From positions 1-64,000 of the forward strand of contig NW_026526038.1 of NCBI RefSeq assembly GCF_010183535.1: a DNA stretch of 64,000 nt, read 5' to 3'. Made by a program: the position numbers and the translations under genes. Source of the DNA: Caenorhabditis remanei. Taxonomy: Eukaryota; Nematoda; Chromadorea; Rhabditida; Rhabditidae. Of this stretch, positions 58,296 through 64,000 are shown one piece after another; within the stretch, counting starts at the first letter, position 1; each line of letters begins with the position of its first letter. The notes beneath the pieces were generated by a model. That model made no database searches. It saw nothing but the letters and a program-made list of their open reading frames with translations, and was not told the origin of the DNA.

Positions 58296-61294
58296 TTATC
58301 GCATTCTTGGTATGCACTGAGGATTGGGTGGCTTGGCTTCCTGTTTTTTTCCAGTTTTCGTGATGAATTTCAGGATGGCGTTTATGATATTTGTGAGGGA
58401 GTTGAGGGAGTTTGTGTACTCGTAAGGTACGAACGACTTGTAGTTGTTTGGTACTGTCTTGTTTTTTATTTTTTGACAGGATACCGAAAATACATCCACT
58501 TCTGCCATGACGAGATTCTGGGTGAATGCTTCCTTCTTTTTTCGTCTGATGTTCTTGTTCTTTGGTGCTGGTTTCAGTTCTCTTTCAAAGAGATCTTCTT
58601 CGTCTGTCGAGTATTGTAATTCGCCTTCTAGCTGAGTGTTCCAGTTCTCTCTATTTTCTTTTAATAGTTCTGGTCCGTAGAACCACATTCGAGATTCTGT
58701 GAGTTCTGTTGAACTCATGCCTCGTGTGGCAAGATCTGCAGGATTCTGTTCGGATGCAACGTGATGAAAGGATACATCGATGTCAATTGCTCTAAGCTCT
58801 GCTTCGATCTTATGCACGGAGGTTACTCTGTTATTCACCCATTGCTTTTTTTGTTCTTTTGTAAGAATCCATGATAGTGCGATCGTCGAGTCACTAAATA
58901 CATCTAACCTTGTTGGTTTGTCTTCGTCTGTAAGCTCTTTGATGAGGCTCTGGGCGTGTCTCATTCCGATTTCCACAGCTAGCGTTTCTAGTCTTGGAAT
59001 AGTCCATTCAGATCCATTACTGGGTCTTACTTTTGATTTGGCTCCGATTAGATTGGATTCCACTGTTCCGTCCGCCATTTTGTATAGCAGGTATATTGCA
59101 TTTCCGTACGTGTGACTTGACGCATCGCAGAACACTGCCATTTCTGGTCTCTGATTTGGAGTATACTGGCTTCTGAGTTGTCTCGGAATTTCGATTGCTC
59201 TGTGTTTATATTGGTCTTTGACCTTTAGCCATTCTGTATAGAGTTTGTCGGATAGTTTTTCTTTCCAGTCAAGTCCGTCATTCCAGATGAGTTGTACAAA
59301 TCGCTTAATTCGAACTTGTAGTGGAGCGGTGTATCCCATGGGATCGTAGAGTTTGGCTAGAAAGGAAGCCACTTCTTTCTTTGTCATGTTCTTTTCTGGA
59401 GCCTCTGGAATGAGTATTTTGATCGAGTCGATCTCTGTGTTCCAGACGTATCCCAAGAACTTGACCAAATGGGATTCGGCTCGGTCCGCTTCTGGGATTT
59501 GTTTCATAGTTGGTGGGTGATTAGTCGCTATCTCGCGCACGTACATTCCCATTTTTCTGAACTGTTCTTGTACAGCGAGAATTTTTGGGAGTATTTCTTC
59601 TGGCTCATTTGTTGTTACCATAATGTTATCGACGTACAGGTTTTGATGGATTTCCTTGCTGAGAACGGTGGCTGCTAGAAGCAGGTAATGCCGAATTGTA
59701 GCGGCCAAAAGAAATGGTGAGCATTTCATTCCGAAAGGTATCCTGGTAAATCTATACTCTACCAGGTTATCTCCGGAGGGTGGTTTATTGATGTCTCTGA
59801 TCCACATCCACTTGGTGACATTTCTGTCTTTTTCCTGTAATCGGATTTGATGGAAGGCTTTTGCTATATCACCTACAGTGGGATGTTTTTTGGTACGGTG
59901 GCGTAGTATGATTCCTGGAGCAGTTTTCAGGAGATTCGGTCCCTCGTGGAGACATTCATTTAACGAAAGTGTATCTCGTTGCTTCGAACTCGAATCTCCG
60001 ACAATTCGGACTTTTGTGTTTGTCGAGTTTTCTTTGAATACCGCATTTTGCGGTGCGAAGTATTCCGGGCCGTCGTGTTTCATTTCGGGAGTGACGATTT
60101 CGATGATTCCGGCTGCGAGCTGAGCCTCAATAATTTTATTGTACGCTTTTAAGAGTTCCGGATTCCTTCTTAGTTTCTCGATGAGAGTAGTTAGTCTTTT
60201 GTAGGCGAGGTTTTTGTTGTTTCCCATTCGGTCCTGTTTACCGTTCCACGGGAGTGCCACGTATAGGAATCCGTCTTCTCCGACGACTATCTCCTTTTCG
60301 AACAATTGGATTAAGTATTCTTGTGACAGATATTCCGATTCTAGCAGTGTTGCTGATTCGATGCCGCAATTTTCTGTCAACCAAAGTTGCATAATGAGAT
60401 GGGACAGTTCGTCGTCACTATCTGTTCCGTATTTTTGGGACATAAGAACATTGACGGACGGTGGATGTGGGTCTTCTAGAGTTGCTGTTCCATTTGGAGT
60501 CATCTTTTGGTCCATTACGGGACAATGTTTACCGGATGGGAATGTGATATTAGCGAATGGTCCGATTTCTAAGTATTTACCGGATGGGAGACAGATTCGT
60601 TGGGATCCACGGATGAAGTGAGGAAGGATGTCGTTACCGAGTATCATTTCCATTCGACTGTTGTTGTAGGTTTCGTCTGGGGTAATGGTTTTGTGGTTGA
60701 TTTTCAAGTTTCTTAAAGTTTCTTTGTCCTTTTTGGAGAACTTTGGAGTACGATATATTGTTTTTGCTAGATTTGGAATTCCTGCTACGTAGGTGTGGAA
60801 TTCGATGGATTCGCCGACGAAGCTGATCTGATAGATTTTGCACGGTTCGCACGATGACCCTGTTACTCCTGTCAACGACAGTTGGATGGTTTGGACTACT
60901 TTCAGTCCGAGTCTTTCTGCAGTCTTGTCAGAGATAAGGGAGATCGCTGCTCCTGTATCTACCAGCGCTAGGATTTTGTTGTTGTTAGGTGTGGATAAGA
61001 GTGTGAATGGTAATTTTATGTCTGATGATGTGGATTCTAGTCTAGTTGGTTTGAATGTTTTATTTTGTAGCGTTTCGACGATGTGATTGATGGTTACCGT
61101 GTCGTCGTTTGGTGAATAGTCGTCGTAGCGACTGAGTAATGAGAAGGTTTCTTGTGTTGTTGATTCTGATGTGGTGGTGATGACCTCGTCTTCTTCTGAT
61201 TCGTTTTCTGTTTCAGAGGCAGATTCGGACTCTGACGTGTCTACTGATGATGATTGGGATTCTGTATTGATTGGGATTCTGATAATTTCGGGTT
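58296..61294 (-). pseudogene. BEL/Pao pol: protease, reverse transcriptase, RNase H
   Basis: Open from a TAA at about 61297, but the first ATG is at 60875, after the protease active site LVDTGAAISL (about 60940-60970), so the N-terminus has no start and gag is absent. A Ser/Glu/Asp-rich stretch precedes the protease. RT: VGDIAKAFHQI, FTRIPFGMKCSPFLLA and YVDN in place of YVDD. A KKEVASFLAKLYDPMGYTAP block is diagnostic for Pao-type pol. RNase H: FCDASSHTYGNAIYLL, PRLETLAVE, VFSDSTIALSW and NPADLATRG. It ends with a short basic tail caused by frame loss. The 859 codons after the ATG are undamaged, so the copy is fairly young. Confidence 0.88.
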
Positions 61295-61302
61295 CGTGTT
61301 AT

Positions 61303-61314
61303 GGAGATGCACCA
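61303..61314 (-). promoter_or_regulatory. Primer-binding site
   Basis: On the minus strand TGGTGCATCTCC begins one base after the 5' LTR end CCACAACA. It is complementary to a tRNA 3' end GGAGATGCACCA. I cannot assign the tRNA from memory. Confidence 0.72.
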
Positions 61315-61315
61315 A

Positions 61316-62156
61316 TGTTGTGGCTACTAAAGGGAGGAAATTTACCCTTTAGGAGACACGACGTTGATATGGAAGACATCTAGCGAGAGAGCGTGTGGTG
61401 AGAGAGAAATAGAGAGGACAGGGGAAACTAAGCGACAGGGTGGAGCGAATGAAGAGAAATAGACGACGACAGAAGGACAAGGAGTCGAATAAGATGGAGA
61501 TGAGGAAGTGTGAACGACGAGGCGGGAGTAATTATAAAGTATTTTAGGCCTAACTTTGGAATGAAGAAATCTGAAGTAAACGAAGAGAATCTGAATAACA
61601 CGAAGAGAGAACACAGGGAGGATGGGTGAAATATTATTTATTATGTTTAATCAATAAGGCTATAATGAAGTCTTTTGAATATAGGTGAAATTCTAAGTGA
61701 AATAGGGGGGACTTAAATGCCATCGTTTTTGACGGACTTTGTGAGCTTTTCTAGTTGAGCGAGGGGACGAAAATGGTGTAAATCATATTAAGGAGACGAG
61801 GGAAAACTAAAAAAGGGTGAAGAAAAGGTTAAAAAAGGGGACAAAGCATTGGTAAAGAAAAACGCTGCAATCCGTCCACCGCCCGTCTTCGAAACTCCCT
61901 CCGGCCCGCACAGCGAGAGAGAGGAGACGCCAGAGAAAACGATGTCTCAACGGGGCGCGAATGCAGTCGACCAGTCGAGAGGGAAACAGCAGAAGGCGAA
62001 TCCGGGGAAAGCTACGACGGGGAATCTGAAAAGGGGGGTTTTTTAAAAGGGGAGAGCTTTTGCTCTGTGAATGGTATTGGTCTGATATATATTTATTACT
62101 GTGTTTGGGTTACTTCTGTTACTAAACGACTTGTGGAATCAATGGATTCCACAACA
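61316..62156 (-). repeat. 5' LTR of BEL/Pao element
   Basis: 841 bp with matching inverted ends TGTTGTGG and CCACAACA. U3 side 61625-62156 is near-identical to the left LTR; the R/U5 side is strongly diverged from it. Directly abuts satellite at 62157. Confidence 0.88.
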
Positions 62157-64000
62157 GTTTTTGAGATTCTGCAGAAGAAATGAAAAACGGTCACTGATCG
62201 TTTTTGAGATTCTGCAGAAGAAATGAAAAACGATCACTGATCGTTTTTGAGATTCCAACGTGGAATCACTGATCGTTTTTGAGATTCTGCAGAAGAAATG
62301 AAAAACGATCACTGATCGTTTTTGAGATTCTGCAGAAGAAATGAAAAACGATCACTGATCGTTTTTGAGATTCTGCAGAAGAAATGAAAAACGATCACTG
62401 ATCGTTTTTGAGATTCCAACGTGGAATCACTGATCGTTTTTGAGATTCTGCAGAAGAAATGAAAAACGATCACTGATCGTTTTTGAGATTCTGCAGAAGA
62501 AATGAAAAACGGTCACTGATCGTTTTTGAGATTCTGCAGAAGAAATGAAAACGATCACTGATCGTTTTTGAGATTCTGCAGAAGAAATGAAAAACGGTCA
62601 CTGATCGTTTTTGAGATTCTGCAGAAGAAATGAAAAACGATCACTGATCGTTTTTGAGATTCCAACGTGGAATCACTGATCGTTTTTGAGATTCTGCAGA
62701 AGAAATGAAAAACGGTCACTGATCGTTTTTGAGATTCTGCAGAAGAAATGAAAACGATCACTGATCGTTTTTTGAGATTCCAACGTGGAATCACTGATCG
62801 TTTTTGAGATTCTGCAGAAGAAATGAAAAACGGTCACTGATCGTTTTTGAGATTCTGCAGAAGAAATGAAAAACGATCACTGATCGTTTTTGAGATTCTG
62901 CAGAAGAAATGAAAAACGATCACTGATCGTTTTTGAGATTCTGCAGAAGAAATGAAAAACGATCACTGATCGTTTTTGAGATTCTGCAGAAGAAATGAAA
63001 AACGGTCACTGATCGTTTTGAGATTCTGCAGAAGAAATGAAAAACGATCACTAATCGTTTTTGAGATTCCAACGTGGAATCACTGATCGTTTTTGAGATT
63101 CTGCAAAAAGAAATGAAAAACGATCACTGATCGTTTTTGAGATTCTGCAGAAGAAATGAAAAACGATCACTGATCGTTTTGAGATTCTGCAGAAGAAATG
63201 AAAAACGGTCACTGATCGTTTTTTGAGATTCTTGCAGAAGAAATGAAAAAACGATCACTGATCGTTTTTGAGATTCCAACGTGGACATGAAAAACGATCA
63301 CTGATCGTTTTTGAGATTCTGCAGAAGAAATGAAAAACGATCACTGATCGTTTTTGAGATTCCAACGTGGACATGAAAAACGATCACTGATCGTTTTTGA
63401 GATTCTGCAGAAGAAATGAAAAAACGGTCACTGATCGTTTCTGAGATTCTGCAGAAGAAATTGAAAAGATCACTGATCGTTTTTGAAATTCTGCAGAAGA
63501 AATGAAAAACGATCACTGATCGTTTTTGAGATTCCAACGTGGACATGAAAACGATCACTGATCGTTTTTGAGATTCTGCCAGAAGAATGAAAAACGGTCA
63601 CTGATCGTTCTTGAGATTCTGCAGAGAAGAAATGAAAAACGATCACTGATCGTTTTTGAGATTCTGCAGAAGAATGAAAAACGATCACTGATCGTTTTTG
63701 AGATTCCAACGTGGACATGTAAAAACGATCACTGATCGTTTTTGAGATTCTGCAGAAGAAATGAAAAACGATCACTGATCGTTTTTGAGATTCAACTGTG
63801 GACATGAAAAACGATCATGATCGTTTTTGAGATTCTGCAGAAGAAATGAAAACGGTCACTGATCGTTTCTGAGATTGCTGCAGAAGAAATGAAAAAGATC
63901 ACTGATCGTTTTTTGAAATTTGCAGAAGAATGAAACAACGATCACTGATCGTTTTGAGATTCCAACGTGGACATGAAAAACGATCACTGATAGTTTTTGA
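62157..64000 (+). repeat. 43/32-bp hairpin satellite
   Basis: Main unit 43 bp: GATCGTTTTTGAGATTCTGC followed by AGAAGAAATGAAAAACGATCACT. Across unit borders 10-bp arms AAAAACGATC and GATCGTTTTT surround ACT. A second, 32-bp unit has GATTCCA and TGGAATC around ACG. From about 63260 a third form (GATTCCAACGTGGACATG) restores a 43-bp length. CGGTC and CGATC alternate in the stem. The first 850 bp is regular; after about 63000 small indels become frequent and continue to the window end. Confidence 0.96.

Larger units (their letters stand above)
55890..62156 (-). mobile_element. BEL/Pao LTR retrotransposon, gag not found
   Basis: LTRs of 830 and 841 bp flank a pol region with aspartic protease, RT, RNase H and integrase in BEL/Pao order (integrase last). 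The right LTR has inverted ends TGTTGTGG...CCACAACA; a primer-binding site and a polypurine tract are in the expected places. Only about 20 bp separate the PBS from the open pol frame, so there is no room for gag. No target duplication is visible (55885-55889 against 62157-62161), the left LTR lacks its canonical inner end, and one frameshift separates RT/RNase H from integrase. Non-autonomous as it stands. Confidence 0.92.

Noticed and set aside
55882..62161. Target site duplication of the BEL/Pao element
   Set aside because: The flanks (AACTAG side and GTTTT side) do not match. TCGTTTTTGA occurs in both neighbouring repeats but is not at both borders.
1..64000. Telomere or rDNA nearby
   Set aside because: No TTAGGC arrays (the nematode telomere repeat) and no rRNA-like sequence seen.

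Overview
The window is repeat-dominated nuclear DNA from a nematode, most likely a Caenorhabditis or close relative. The evidence is a CR1-type LINE whose ORF1 has a nematode-type C-terminal block, a BEL/Pao retrotransposon, short A/T-rich introns with CAG|GTAAG donors, and short motifs familiar from worm intergenic DNA. No bacterial or organellar feature is seen. The species call is an inference; the mobile-element calls rest on motifs visible in the translated sequence.

Layout. 1-15432: about 335 copies of a 46-bp satellite whose monomer encodes a hairpin. 15433-18988: two near-identical 1.87-kb copies of a composite repeat built of palindromes and bounded by the same satellite. 18989-26269: two head-to-head LINE copies (A minus, B plus) separated by 19-bp repeats. 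26270-29560: rearranged composite-repeat pieces and satellite. 29561-35779: the only non-satellite stretch, with old foldbacks, a 163-bp tandem repeat and two or three candidate orphan exons. 35780-42493: composite repeat, satellite blocks in both orientations, a LINE fragment (E) and a 627-bp foldback transposon. 42494-51446: a second head-to-head LINE pair (C minus, D plus), D carrying an 879-bp hAT-like insertion. 51447-54901: satellite again (about 75 copies). 54902-55881: a 180-bp tandem repeat. 55890-62156: a BEL/Pao LTR retrotransposon on the minus strand, apparently without gag. 62157-64000: a third hairpin-bearing satellite (43/32-bp units).

No complete cellular gene is supported. 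The coding capacity is transposon ORF1/ORF2, one BEL/Pao pol, and a possible signal-peptide exon at 34342-34390. The very long open frames over the satellites arise because the 46-bp unit has no stop codon on one strand; they are not called as genes.

The most interesting signals are: (i) three sequence-unrelated tandem repeats sharing one design, a 9-11 bp hairpin with a 3-5 nt loop, two of them with a common A/G variant that keeps a wobble pair; (ii) palindromic, satellite-bounded composite repeats; (iii) two short exact inversions at rearrangement junctions, pointing to template-switch repair; (iv) two inverted LINE pairs with mosaic shared variants; (v) a DNA-transposon family with CACAGTCTCCC ends and 5-bp target duplications. 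Indel noise rises toward both window ends, which suggests unpolished contig ends.
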